Positions 26,301 to 33,213 of a stretch of DNA of 64,000 bases are shown here, in pieces. The notes under the pieces are model-generated. The model had not been told where the DNA came from. It saw only the letters and a program-made list of their open reading frames with translations, and ran no database searches. This DNA is from CAYMZZ01 sp964395095 (GTDB lineage: Bacteria > Bacteroidota > Bacteroidia > Chitinophagales > Chitinophagaceae): contig CAYMZZ010000010.1 of assembly GCA_964395095.1 (NCBI GenBank), positions 62,001 through 126,000 of the forward strand, given 5' to 3'. Position numbers and translations under genes: made by a program. The number at the start of each line of letters is the position of its first letter. Position 1 is the first letter of the stretch.

Positions 26301-27097
26301 AGCGACAGCCCCCTGCGCAGAATAGAATCGATACCATTGGCCTGAATGTCATTACGCTGGTACAGGAACTTTTCATCAAAGGCCGCCGAAGTGCTGTTAT
26401 AATGATTGATGCTGTCGAGCCAGTCGAGGTTACCCGTGCGGTACGACTCCTGCAGCCGGTCGCTGGAGAACCCGCTTTCACGGTCGTACATCCTCGGCTT
26501 TTTGTTCTTGTCGTTCGCCGCATCGAGGTAAGCTTCCGCCATCAGGCGCATGCTCTCGTCGTAGTTTTCAACTCCAGCCACTTTTTTACCCCAGCGCTTA
26601 CCACATTGGTAGATGTACATATCGAGGTAAGTGTCTTCTTCAAAGTCGCTCGACATATTGCCATAGGATCTGTAAAGGAGACTATTAATAGCGGAGGGGT
26701 TGCTTTGCAGGGCTTCTTCAATGCGTTTTTCGTATTCAAAGAAGCGAAGGGTTTCTTCCCGGAGATAGCGCTGGGGCAGGGTCCGGCCCTGGTTGCCTTC
26801 CATATTTTCGGCCTCGCTCATCGCGCGGTTGTATTTCACCAGGTCTTCCTGCCAGGTTTCCGGATTGGTTTCGAGGGCCACCACATCGGCACCCTTGATA
26901 CCCAGGTAAAAGGAATCGGCCAGGTGAAAAGCGACTTTACTGCTTACGTGCATGGTGCCAAACAGGTAGGAAGGCTTCTTAAGCCCATTGCCGGTAATCT
27001 CCCAAAGCAATCCCTGGTATTTCTTGTTTTTGATACGGGGTTCCTGCGCGGTGGCCATTGCAGGCAAAAGCAGACCCAGCCATAATATCCATCTCAT
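23321..27097 (-). CDS. Very large TraB/GumN family protein
   Basis: A 1258-residue exported protein: signal peptide (residues 1-18), then a TraB/GumN domain to about residue 300 with the two family motifs GTMH (47-50) and GVGAAHLPG (269-277). The remaining ~950 residues contain at least two similar beta-rich modules (GLFQVDVPGTLFAMGEG and FAVSLPHKPF contexts), then alpha-helical stretches that may form HEAT-like repeats. TraB/GumN domains are thought to be related to metalloproteases (TIKI/EreA/PrgY), but the function here is unknown. It converges on the ABC ATPase gene with only 1 nt between the stop codons. Confidence 0.78.
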   Translation of the reverse strand: MRWILWLGLLLPAMATAQEPRIKNKKYQGLLWEITGNGLKKPSYLFGTMHVSSKVAFHLADSFYLGIKGADVVALETNPETWQEDLVKYNRAMSEAENMEGNQGRTLPQRYLREETLRFFEYEKRIEEALQSNPSAINSLLYRSYGNMSSDFEEDTYLDMYIYQCGKRWGKKVAGVENYDESMRLMAEAYLDAANDKNKKPRMYDRESGFSSDRLQESYRTGNLDWLDSINHYNSTSAAFDEKFLYQRNDIQANGIDSILRRGLSLFVGVGAAHLPGERGVIEILRARGYQLRPVKMGSRDSEHKKLVEKLRVPVSFTTWHSEDGLFQVDVPGTLFAMGEGQNDGQRQFADMANGSYYMLTRILTNAWLWNHSTNRVQQVIDSLLYENIPGRIISKENFTHNGYPGIKITNRTRRGDVQRYQIYVTPFEVLIFKLSGTGDYVLNGDEADRFFGSIQIRPYASDGWQDYSPTYGGFAVSLPHKPFIGNDGSWIFDAVDNKSNTQYRVIRTDVPNHYFASVDSFDLGLMEESFSASAFIEKRLTRKNLGYQSYPALEASYRDKTGKYLRARFIIQGPHYYTLLARGDKQHKQMDRFFQSFSLAPKHYPPSVVRTDTSLFFAVNSPVYPELDSGITQMPIIQLQVDEQARKFDPKDELTRSRIIRHDSTGEQIYVEFSKLSPYVSIEDEEKQHRVPGMSYDTSWIVRKATAWSDPSGYQVREWQLSDTGSSRLLWHQRWYREGIEYNISTQIDTLTPRSRFLTDFFQSFRPLDSLIQQVRAKDKVALFLQDFYSGDSLDRRRAISGLDHLDLDSAHLKDWLAAIKSLEWKEKGYLEVKKEFIGKLSEIRTIEATKALLEIYHVAGDTLELQNAVLETLLRQETKEGFHQFRDIVMNEPPIIERSNNDYGENFNRLMELYRSMGVMDEYFAASRNGSFFDELSDSLQLSKTILPDLLPLLNLEEYRRPLMKLMGEMIDSSLLSPEEYSMYYSKFMLEARMAYRKLLADARTRSMEKAMKEQEGGGMFSSFYQNEDEDHSGEIPSYLQLLLPFRSEKEAVPDLINQMLKDGPPVLRYDLTSLLLDEGMVVPDSILEALARDDRYRYRLYTKLHATDKLSLFPARWYSHELLARSELKANGGYSNMDTLVYIDRLPAKGEGREGFVYFFRYGNSQQPNSWKIATVGLVPKDAKQYLWPKPEEKLGYYSRRRLYLSTQWTDLSETRFLEDEPIKPQLEKQLRKLNVKKQNSGQRFYEETYRNSYY

Positions 27098-27306
27098 ATT
27101 GTCAAATAAAGTGGTTCGTTAAGTTGTTTGTCCGGCCTTTCAGAGCCGGATAACCGGTGGATGCCTGGCCGGGGAAAATTCCACAGAAATCGTTGGCTGC
27201 CAACCCCGACCAGGTCCATAATAACGGTAAAAAAGCGGAAAAATTCTACGGCTTTCGCGGTTTAAAAAATTAGGGGCACAAATCCCCGGAATTGCCTTAA
27301 ATTTAG

Positions 27307-27314
27307 TACCTTTG
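27307..27314 (+). promoter_or_regulatory. TACCTTTG promoter element for the queA leader
   Basis: Exact TAnnTTTG match on the plus strand. The predicted transcription start near 27320 leaves an unusually long leader of about 120 nt before the queA ATG. Confidence 0.55.
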
Positions 27315-27316
27315 CA

Positions 27317-27411
27317 CGCTTTAAAAGCAGTCAGCATGACCAGGCCCGGTGCCGTAAGACCGGGGATTGGTACACACTCCTCAGGTATTGGCTACCCGGT
27401 TTGCGTCATGA
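27317..27411 (+). ncRNA. Candidate structured RNA leader of queA
   Basis: A closing stem CATGAC (27335-27340) / GTCATG (27405-27410) encloses a hairpin CCCGGT (27345-27350) / ACCGGG (27359-27364) with an 8-nt loop. The second arm can instead pair with an identical CCCGGT copy at 27395-27400, so two exclusive folds are possible, as in attenuators and riboswitches. A short hairpin GCTTT/AAAGC precedes it. I do not recognise any known class (preQ1, SAM, cobalamin, SRP RNA motifs not seen). It could be a cis-regulator of queA or an independent small RNA. Confidence 0.4.
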
Positions 27412-27441
27412 GACCTTCATAAACAACCGCCTAATACACAC

Positions 27442-28491
27442 ATGAAGCTTTCACAATTCCGTTTCGACCTGCCCCTGAATCTTATTGCCCAACATCCTGC
27501 CAAACGCCGTGAAGATGCCCGTATGATGGTCGTGCACCGCCACACCGGCCAAATCGAAAATAAGCATTTTCGGGATATACTTGACTACTTTGACGACAAG
27601 GATGTATTTGTTGTCAACAACACCAAGGTATTCCCGGCCCGCATGTATGGCCGCAAGGAAAAAACCGGCGCCAAGATCGAAGTATTTCTACTGCGCGAAC
27701 TGAATAGGCCCAACCGGCTTTGGGATGTGATCGTAGACCCGGCGCGCAAGATTCGCGTGGGTAATAAACTGTATTTTGGCGACCAGGAAGACCTGGTGGC
27801 GGAAGTAATTGACAACACTACCAGCCGGGGCCGTACCATTCGCTTTCTGTGGGAAGGTTCGGAAGAAGGATTTCGTGAACAATTGGAAAAGCTGGGAGAG
27901 ACTCCCCTGCCCAAATACATCAAGCGTAAGCCCGACGAGGAAGACAAGGAGCGCTATCAAACCGTATATGCCAAGCATGAGGGCGCAGTGGCGGCCCCCA
28001 CTGCCGGCCTGCACTTTAGCCGGGAGCTAATTAAACGTCTCGAAATCAAAGGTGTACGCTTTGCCGAAGTAACACTGCATACCGGCCTGGGTACCTTCCG
28101 CCCCATTGAAGTGGAAGACCTCAGCAAACATAAAATGGACGCGGAATACTACCGCATAGAAGATAACGCCTGCAAGATTGTGAACCGCGCCAAAGAATAT
28201 GGCCATCGCATCTGCTCCGTAGGCACCACTACCATGCGCGCGCTCGAGTCGAGCTTTACCGCGCAAAAATTACTGAAACCTTCGGAAGGATGGACGAATA
28301 TGTTTATCCACCCCCCTTACGATTTCAATATTGCCGATTCGCTGGTCACCAATTTCCATCTTCCCAAAACCAGCCTGCTGATCATGACCTGCGCCTTCGC
28401 GGGTTATGAACTCACCATGGAAGCGTATAAGAAAGCGATCAAGGACAAATACCGTTTCTTTAGTTATGGTGATGCATTGCTGGTGATATAG
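27442..28491 (+). CDS. queA: S-adenosylmethionine:tRNA ribosyltransferase-isomerase
   Basis: Transfers and isomerises the ribosyl part of SAM onto 7-aminomethyl-7-deazaguanine in tRNA, giving epoxyqueuosine. The 349-residue protein begins MKLSQFRFDLPLNLIAQHP and has the family stretches DKDVFVVNNTKVFPARMYGRK, GAVAAPTAGLHFS, VTLHTGLGTFRPIEVEDLSKHKMD and FHLPKTSLLIMTCAFAG, all conserved for QueA. Length fits exactly. It is preceded by a long structured leader and followed by heptamer array R4. It is linked functionally with the GluQ-type gene at 7370, which acts on queuosine in characterised systems. Confidence 0.96.
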   Translation: MKLSQFRFDLPLNLIAQHPAKRREDARMMVVHRHTGQIENKHFRDILDYFDDKDVFVVNNTKVFPARMYGRKEKTGAKIEVFLLRELNRPNRLWDVIVDPARKIRVGNKLYFGDQEDLVAEVIDNTTSRGRTIRFLWEGSEEGFREQLEKLGETPLPKYIKRKPDEEDKERYQTVYAKHEGAVAAPTAGLHFSRELIKRLEIKGVRFAEVTLHTGLGTFRPIEVEDLSKHKMDAEYYRIEDNACKIVNRAKEYGHRICSVGTTTMRALESSFTAQKLLKPSEGWTNMFIHPPYDFNIADSLVTNFHLPKTSLLIMTCAFAGYELTMEAYKKAIKDKYRFFSYGDALLVI

Positions 28492-28497
28492 CGTTGA

Positions 28498-28643
28498 AAG
28501 TTTAAGGTTTAAGGTTTAAGGTTGAGTGGATACGGGTAAAGCTTTTCCATTCTATCTTTACAGTAATAGAATAACCCTTTAACCTTAAACCTTAAACCTT
28601 AAACCCTAAACTCCCAACGATTCAACAATTCAACAATTCAACT
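28498..28643. repeat. Paired inverted heptamer array R4 (TTTAAGG type)
   Basis: The left arm (28498-28525) is built of TTTAAGG units; the right arm (28574-28612) of the complement CCTTAAA, followed by a second short series of CAATTCAA units to 28643. It lies between two same-direction genes: 7 nt after the queA stop and 3 nt before the next ATG. The unit differs from R1-R3 but has the same 7-nt period and inverted layout. Confidence 0.7.
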
Positions 28644-28646
28644 AAT

Positions 28647-29906
28647 ATGGCAGATATATTTGAACGTTTATTGAAGAATTATGGTCCAATCGGACAGCAT
28701 CGCGAACGTGCGCATGGCTATTTTGCTTTTCCCAAGCTGGAGGGTGAAATTGGTAGTCGCATGAAGTTTCGTGGCAAGGACATGATCGTTTGGAGCCTCA
28801 ACAATTACCTTGGACTGGCCAATCACCCTGAAGTGCGCGAAGCTGATGCCCGCGCGACACAGGATTTTGGACTGGCGCTGCCCATGGGTGCGCGCATGAT
28901 GAGTGGCAACAGCAATTACCACGAGCAATTGGAAGCCGAACTGGCCGCCTTCGAAGGCAAGGAAGACGCCATCCTGGTCAACTTTGGATACCAGGGCATG
29001 GTGAGCCTGATCGATGTGCTTTGTGGCCGACATGATGTGATTGTGTACGATGCCGAAAGCCATGCCTGCATCATCGATGGCCTGCGTTTGCATCCCGGTC
29101 ATCGCTACGTGTTCAAGCATAACGACGTGCAGGACTGCGAAAAGCAATTGCAGCGCGCCACCGCACTCATCGAGAAACAAAAAGCCGGCGGCATTCTCGT
29201 GATTACGGAAGGTGTATTTGGTATGGCAGGTGACCAGGGTAAGCTTAAGGAAATTGCCGCCTTAAAAGATAAGTATCAGTTTCGCCTGCTGGTGGATGAT
29301 GCCCATGGCTTTGGTACCCTCGGAAAAACGGGTGCCGGCGCCGGCGAAGAGCAGGGAGTGCAGGATAAAATCGATCTGTATTTTTCCACTTTCGCCAAAT
29401 CAATGGCTTCCATCGGCGCCTTTATCGCCGGTGACCGCCAGATCATCGACTATATCCGCTACAATATCCGCTCGCAAATATTCGCCAAAAGCTTGCCCAT
29501 GCCCCTGGTTATAGGTAACCTGAAGCGGCTGGAACTGCTGCGTACCCAACCGGAACTCAAAGACAAGCTCTGGGAAAATGCCCTCAAACTCCAGAACGGA
29601 TTAAAGGAACGTGGCTTCGATATCGGCAAAACCGATTCCGTGGTTACGCCCGTGTATATGAAAGGTGGTGTGGAAGAAGCAACCGCCATGGTCATGGACC
29701 TGCGCGAGAATTACCGTATTTTCTGCTCCATCGTGGTGTACCCCGTGATTCCCAAAGGACATATCATCTACCGTCTTATCCCCACGGCCGTCCATACCGA
29801 CGAAGATATCCGTCAAACCCTGGAAGCCTTTTCGGCGACCAAGAAGAAACTCGATGCGGGCGAATACAAAGTGGAAGCGATTCCGGATATGGCGGAAGCG
29901 AGGTGA
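28647..29906 (+). CDS. Alpha-oxoamine synthase family PLP enzyme (serine palmitoyltransferase/KBL-like)
   Basis: A 419-residue PLP-dependent enzyme of the family that joins an amino acid and an acyl thioester (SPT, KBL, ALAS, AONS). Visible marks: NNYLGLANHP, the SGNSNYHEQLE region, AESHACIIDGLRLH, VDDAHGFGTLG and the PLP lysine in FSTFAKSMASIGAF. In SPT the corresponding segment reads TFSKSLAS. Bacteroidota make sphingolipids with SPT, and this is either an SPT or a paralogue; the N-terminus (ERAHGYFAFPKLEGE) is close to but not identical with characterised SPT. The exact substrates cannot be told from sequence. Confidence 0.8.
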   Translation: MADIFERLLKNYGPIGQHRERAHGYFAFPKLEGEIGSRMKFRGKDMIVWSLNNYLGLANHPEVREADARATQDFGLALPMGARMMSGNSNYHEQLEAELAAFEGKEDAILVNFGYQGMVSLIDVLCGRHDVIVYDAESHACIIDGLRLHPGHRYVFKHNDVQDCEKQLQRATALIEKQKAGGILVITEGVFGMAGDQGKLKEIAALKDKYQFRLLVDDAHGFGTLGKTGAGAGEEQGVQDKIDLYFSTFAKSMASIGAFIAGDRQIIDYIRYNIRSQIFAKSLPMPLVIGNLKRLELLRTQPELKDKLWENALKLQNGLKERGFDIGKTDSVVTPVYMKGGVEEATAMVMDLRENYRIFCSIVVYPVIPKGHIIYRLIPTAVHTDEDIRQTLEAFSATKKKLDAGEYKVEAIPDMAEAR

Positions 29907-29915
29907 GTGTATCGA

Positions 29916-30150
29916 TTAAGTTGTAAGTTTTAAGTTGTAAGTTTTAAGTTTAGAAAGGAAGTTTTTTTACTATACAAATTAAAAAGACCTATCAGAGGAG
30001 AACTGATAGGTCTTTTTTAATTATGTCCGTTTTGCAAAATGTAACAATGACCGGGTTATAGTTGGCCGGGGAAAAGATCAAGGGAAAAAATTATGCCCCC
30101 TTAAAAGTCCCAATAACTTACTACTTAAAACTTTCAACCTATTACCTAAA
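29916..30150. repeat. Paired inverted heptamer array R5
   Basis: The left arm (29916-29952) has TAAGTTN units and the right arm (30112-30150) AACTTTC/ACTTAAA-type complement. The spacer (~160 nt) is the longest after R7 and contains a separate intrinsic terminator. Confidence 0.65.
29981..30018 (+). terminator. Intrinsic terminator downstream of the oxoamine synthase
   Basis: 15-bp perfect arms 29981-29995 and 30003-30017 (core GACCTATCAG / CTGATAGGTC), a 7-nt loop and a T-run on the plus strand. The A-run on the left would also work for minus-strand transcripts. Confidence 0.85.
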
Positions 30151-30180
30151 AAAAAGACCTCCCGAATAAAATCCGGGAGG
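30149..30180 (-). terminator. Terminator-like hairpin on the minus strand with no annotated gene upstream
   Basis: Arms CCTCCCG (30158-30164) and CGGGAGG (30174-30180) followed on the minus strand by a run of eight T. Nothing is annotated on that strand to its right before the plus-strand ubiX gene, so it could end an unannotated small RNA. Confidence 0.5.
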
Positions 30181-30218
30181 GCCCTAATCAAAAACCATTA
30201 ACCATTAAACCTTATCCT

Positions 30219-30245
30219 ATGAAAATTCATGGGCAATATCGGTAA
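30219..30245 (+). other. Leader-like sequence with an 8-residue reading frame
   Basis: The run CATTAACCATTAAACC before the ATG resembles the leaders seen ahead of SusC-type genes in Bacteroidota, but the reading frame MKIHGQYR ends after 8 codons and no SusC follows. It may be a decayed leader left after gene loss, or a real leader peptide. Confidence 0.25.
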
Positions 30246-30370
30246 TAAAGAATTAATTCAAAACTTTTTGCCAAAATTTTTTGGGTCAAGTGTCAAAAAA
30301 ACACGATTTCTTGATGCATCTCAATGTCACAACGCTGATTTTTTTATAATGTGTTTTGTTTCAGGCTTGC

Positions 30371-30382
30371 GCAAACGTTTGC
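30371..30382. promoter_or_regulatory. LacI/PurR-type operator palindrome upstream of ubiX
   Basis: Perfect 12-nt palindrome GCAAACGTTTGC, matching the CG-centred half sites of LacI-family operators (PurR, CcpA-like). It lies about 50 nt before the ubiX ATG and just upstream of a TTG (30395-30397) and AATTTTG (30417-30423) promoter pair with 18-20 nt spacing. No LacI-type regulator lies in the window. Confidence 0.5.
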
Positions 30383-30431
30383 TTAAATTTATTGTTGTAT
30401 CTGCATCAATCACCTGAATTTTGCCCTGACA

Positions 30432-30998
30432 ATGGAACAAAAGAAAAAAATCGTGGTCGCCATTACCGGCGCCAGTGGCTCTATTTATGCCAAGACGATA
30501 CTCGACAAACTGCAGCAGTTATCGGATCAATGGGAAGCGCTTGACATTATCATGACAGAAAATGCCCGCCAGGTTTGGGAAACCGAAATAGGCGATAAGG
30601 GTTTTGAGCATTATCCCTACCGGTATTTTCATACCCAGGATTTTCTGGCGCCATTCGCGTCGGGGTCTGGCGGTTACGATACCATGATCGTTATACCCTG
30701 TTCGATGGGGGTGATGGGCCGGATCGCATCAGGCATTTCCAATGACCTCATTACACGCGCCGCCGATGTGGCTTTGAAGGAAAGAAGAAAACTGATTTTG
30801 GTGGTTCGCGATACGCCTTACAACCTGGTGCATATCCGCAATATGGAAACGGTGACACTGGCTGGTGGCATCATTTGCCCGGCTACACCCTCCTTTTACA
30901 GTCTGCCCAAAACATTCGAAGAATTGGCCGCTACCGTTACCGACCGTGTGCTTGACCTGGCCGGATTCCGGATTAAAACCTATCGCTGGGGCAAATAA
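30432..30998 (+). CDS. ubiX: UbiX-family flavin prenyltransferase
   Basis: Makes prenylated FMN, the cofactor of UbiD-type decarboxylases. The 188-residue protein has the N-terminal flavin site VVAITGASGSIYAKTILD, the middle IPCSMGVMGRIASGISNDLITRAADVALKERRKLILVVRDTPYN and the late PATPSFYSLPKTFEELA, all UbiX marks. Length is typical (~185-190). No ubiD partner is in the window. Upstream lies a LacI-type operator, which is unexpected for a cofactor gene. Confidence 0.93.
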   Translation: MEQKKKIVVAITGASGSIYAKTILDKLQQLSDQWEALDIIMTENARQVWETEIGDKGFEHYPYRYFHTQDFLAPFASGSGGYDTMIVIPCSMGVMGRIASGISNDLITRAADVALKERRKLILVVRDTPYNLVHIRNMETVTLAGGIICPATPSFYSLPKTFEELAATVTDRVLDLAGFRIKTYRWGK

Positions 30999-31004
30999 AC
31001 CTGT

Positions 31005-32090
31005 TTACTCGGTTGCGGCCCGGTATATCACCTCAAGCAAACCGTTCTGTTTGGGATCGAGTGTGAGTTCCCAAAACATGATACCATCGAGTCCCTTGCT
31101 GATGGCATATTCTGTTTTGGCGCGGATGGAAATTTCATCATCATAAGTGATGAAAAGTTTTTCCTTTTCATTATAGGCATAAGGCGCTTTCGCTACCGGA
31201 TCGCGGAAGAAACGAAAGCCCTTTTCAACCGTTACCTGTTGGGGAAAAGTACGATATGGCACAAAGCTCTTGAATTTTCCCTCTTTATAAAGTCCATTGT
31301 TGTCGGCAACAACCCCTTCCCAACTCCGTCCGTAAAAGGCGGCTCCAATAACCAGTTTGTTCAGGGGAAAACCAATACTGTCGAGCCAGGCGATGGCCTG
31401 GTGCGCCGATTCTACCTGTTCGCTGGTGGAATAAAGGGGGGTGTGGTGACCCGTACGGGTGCTGAATCCACTCACCAGGTCGTAACTCATCAGGTTGACC
31501 CGATCAATCAGGGGAGCCAGTTTGTTCCACTCCACCGCTTCTTCGAGGAACCGCGGAAAGCCACCGGCGGCAAAACTTATCTCCTGCTTTGGCCCCAGGG
31601 CATTGCGCAGTTCCTGAACGAGAGAGGTGAAATGGGGCCGGTCATCCGGCGACCAGGGATGATCCGGGTGGCCCGGAATGCCGGGATATTCCCAGTCGAG
31701 GTCAATACCATCGGTGCCAAAATAGTCGTTCAACTCCTTTACGGAGGCGGCAAACTCTTTCCGGGCATCGGCGCGGGCAAATGTTTCGGAACAGGGTTTG
31801 CATCCACCCCATCCGCCCAGCGACAACATTATTTTCAGTTGCGGATTCTGCTTTTTTAGTGCCACCAGCTTTTTGATGGTGGCCGTATCACGCGCATCAT
31901 CCACATTGAGTCGGTTCCCTTTCAGGTGGCAAAAACTATAGATAATATGCGAGAGCTTTTCTACGGGATAACCGTCAATAGAGGTTTCATTACCCGAATA
32001 GTAGGCGATGATATTCAACGCAGGCTTTTGGGCGGATGCCTGGTTGAGCATGACAAAAATGAACAGCAGGGCCAAAAGAGTTCGAACCAT
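31005..32090 (-). CDS. Secreted glycoside hydrolase family 18 (chitinase-like)
   Basis: A 361-residue protein with a signal peptide (residues 1-20) and a GH18 (beta/alpha)8 barrel. The substrate strand SLGGWGG (90-96) and the catalytic motif DGIDLDWEYP (127-136, catalytic Glu134) are intact; later strands include VNLMSYDL and GLDGIMFWELTLD. GH18 enzymes cleave chitin or related N-acetylglucosamine polymers with substrate assistance. There is no carbohydrate-binding module and no type IX secretion C-terminal domain, so it is probably periplasmic or released by other means. It is 33 nt downstream of a GH5 gene. Confidence 0.92.
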   Translation of the reverse strand: MVRTLLALLFIFVMLNQASAQKPALNIIAYYSGNETSIDGYPVEKLSHIIYSFCHLKGNRLNVDDARDTATIKKLVALKKQNPQLKIMLSLGGWGGCKPCSETFARADARKEFAASVKELNDYFGTDGIDLDWEYPGIPGHPDHPWSPDDRPHFTSLVQELRNALGPKQEISFAAGGFPRFLEEAVEWNKLAPLIDRVNLMSYDLVSGFSTRTGHHTPLYSTSEQVESAHQAIAWLDSIGFPLNKLVIGAAFYGRSWEGVVADNNGLYKEGKFKSFVPYRTFPQQVTVEKGFRFFRDPVAKAPYAYNEKEKLFITYDDEISIRAKTEYAISKGLDGIMFWELTLDPKQNGLLEVIYRAATE

Positions 32091-32123
32091 AACCTTGTTT
32101 AGGCCTAAGGTAAGAAAATGTGA

Positions 32124-33086
32124 TCAGTCTTTGCCGTTGAGCTTCCGGATCTTTTCCCGAACGGCTATGCCTGATGGCTTGAGATCCTGCTGCGTCCAGC
32201 CTCCTTCCGATGATGCTGTCGGCAACAAGACGGAGCAGGTTTCATCCTTATCGGAAACGGACCAGGTAACCCAACTGATCTTTTTGGATTCGGCCCAGTC
32301 GATCCAACGCTGCCATTCTTCATGGTCGAGTGGACCATCGCCGGTAGCTTCCATGCCCGCTGATTCCGAAATAAAAATCGGGATGCCCTTGCTAAGGGCA
32401 TAATCGGCCCGGTCGCGCAGGGATTGCTTATGCGTGGCGGCATAATAATGAAGGCCGTACATGATATTGTCAAAGCCCTTCAAGGGGTCATCGGCCACAA
32501 TATGCAGGTCCTGATCCCAGTGTGGCGAACCCACGAGGATGATATTATCCGGGTCAATGGCCCGGATGACATTGATGATTTCGATGGAATAGGCTTTTAC
32601 CTCTTCCCAGGATTCATAATCGGGTTCATTGAAGATCTCGTAGATCACGTGTGGGTTCTTTCCATAGCGCGTAGCCATTTCGGTAAAAAAGGCTTTGGCT
32701 TCTTCGAGATTGATATTGTGGCTATGCCAGTCGATAATCACGTAGATATTTTCCCTGATAGCCGCATCTACCACCGTGGTAATTTTTTCTTTGGACCATT
32801 CCGGTTTCTTCAGATAGCTGTTTTCGCCGGGCTCAATTCCCAGTGCGGCGCGCACCACACTGATCCCCCAGTCGCGATGCAGCCAGCTCACAGCGCCAGC
32901 CGTATAGAAGCGGGGCCAAAAGCAATGCCAGCCAAAGCTCATACCCCGCAGCACAACCGGTTCCTGCTTTTCATTCACCAACTGCGTTCCTTTAACGGAA
33001 AGCATGCCATGGTCCTTCACCGGTTGGGCCTGCAATGCCATCGAAAGGCCAAAGCCCAATATCAGAGTGATCAAAAAACAACGCAT
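32124..33086 (-). CDS. Secreted glycoside hydrolase family 5 (endoglucanase-like)
   Basis: A 320-residue protein with a signal peptide (1-20) and a GH5 barrel. The acid/base is in NEP (153-155, Glu154) and the likely nucleophile in IFISESA (Glu241). The N-terminal LVNEKQEPVVLRGMSFGWH and VIIDWHSHNI strands match the GH5 cellulase branch. Likely substrate is a beta-1,4-glucan or mannan; the subfamily cannot be fixed by eye. It is the first gene of a leftward pair with GH18. Confidence 0.9.
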   Translation of the reverse strand: MRCFLITLILGFGLSMALQAQPVKDHGMLSVKGTQLVNEKQEPVVLRGMSFGWHCFWPRFYTAGAVSWLHRDWGISVVRAALGIEPGENSYLKKPEWSKEKITTVVDAAIRENIYVIIDWHSHNINLEEAKAFFTEMATRYGKNPHVIYEIFNEPDYESWEEVKAYSIEIINVIRAIDPDNIILVGSPHWDQDLHIVADDPLKGFDNIMYGLHYYAATHKQSLRDRADYALSKGIPIFISESAGMEATGDGPLDHEEWQRWIDWAESKKISWVTWSVSDKDETCSVLLPTASSEGGWTQQDLKPSGIAVREKIRKLNGKD

Positions 33087-33213
33087 GATTCGATCTTTTG
33101 TCCAATTTCCGTAAAATGTGAGAATAAACTTGAAATAGTTAAATATTAATCAGTAATTGCTAAAATCGTAGGATTGATTCCTATGTTATTGTTTCATTAC
33201 ATACTTAAGGCTC

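Larger units (their letters stand above)
27098..27441. other. Gap upstream of queA: hairpin, promoter and structured leader
   Basis: A 344-nt gap between the divergent TraB and queA genes. It holds a small hairpin (TCCGGC 27131-27136 / GCCGGA 27145-27150), a TACCTTTG promoter element (27307-27314) and about 120 nt of transcribed leader before queA with strong self-complementarity (see 27317-27411). No ORF is apparent. Confidence 0.5.
29907..30431. other. 525-nt gap with two terminators, heptamer array R5 and an operator
   Basis: In order: left arm of R5, a plus-strand intrinsic terminator (29981-30018), right arm of R5 (30112-30150), a minus-strand terminator-like hairpin (30149-30180), an AT-rich leader-like stretch with an 8-codon reading frame (30219-30245), and a LacI-type palindrome (30371-30382) just before ubiX. 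The longer ORF from 30229 (62 aa) has no coding character. Confidence 0.5.

Noticed and set aside
27330..27415. Possible tRNA, SRP RNA or known riboswitch in the queA leader.
   Set aside because: No TTC-arm or acceptor stem, no GGAAG loop of SRP RNA, and none of the conserved cores of preQ1, SAM, cobalamin or TPP riboswitches. Left as an unassigned structured leader.
30229..30417. 62-residue plus-strand ORF before ubiX.
   Set aside because: AT-rich, without family resemblance, overlapping the LacI-type palindrome; it looks non-coding.
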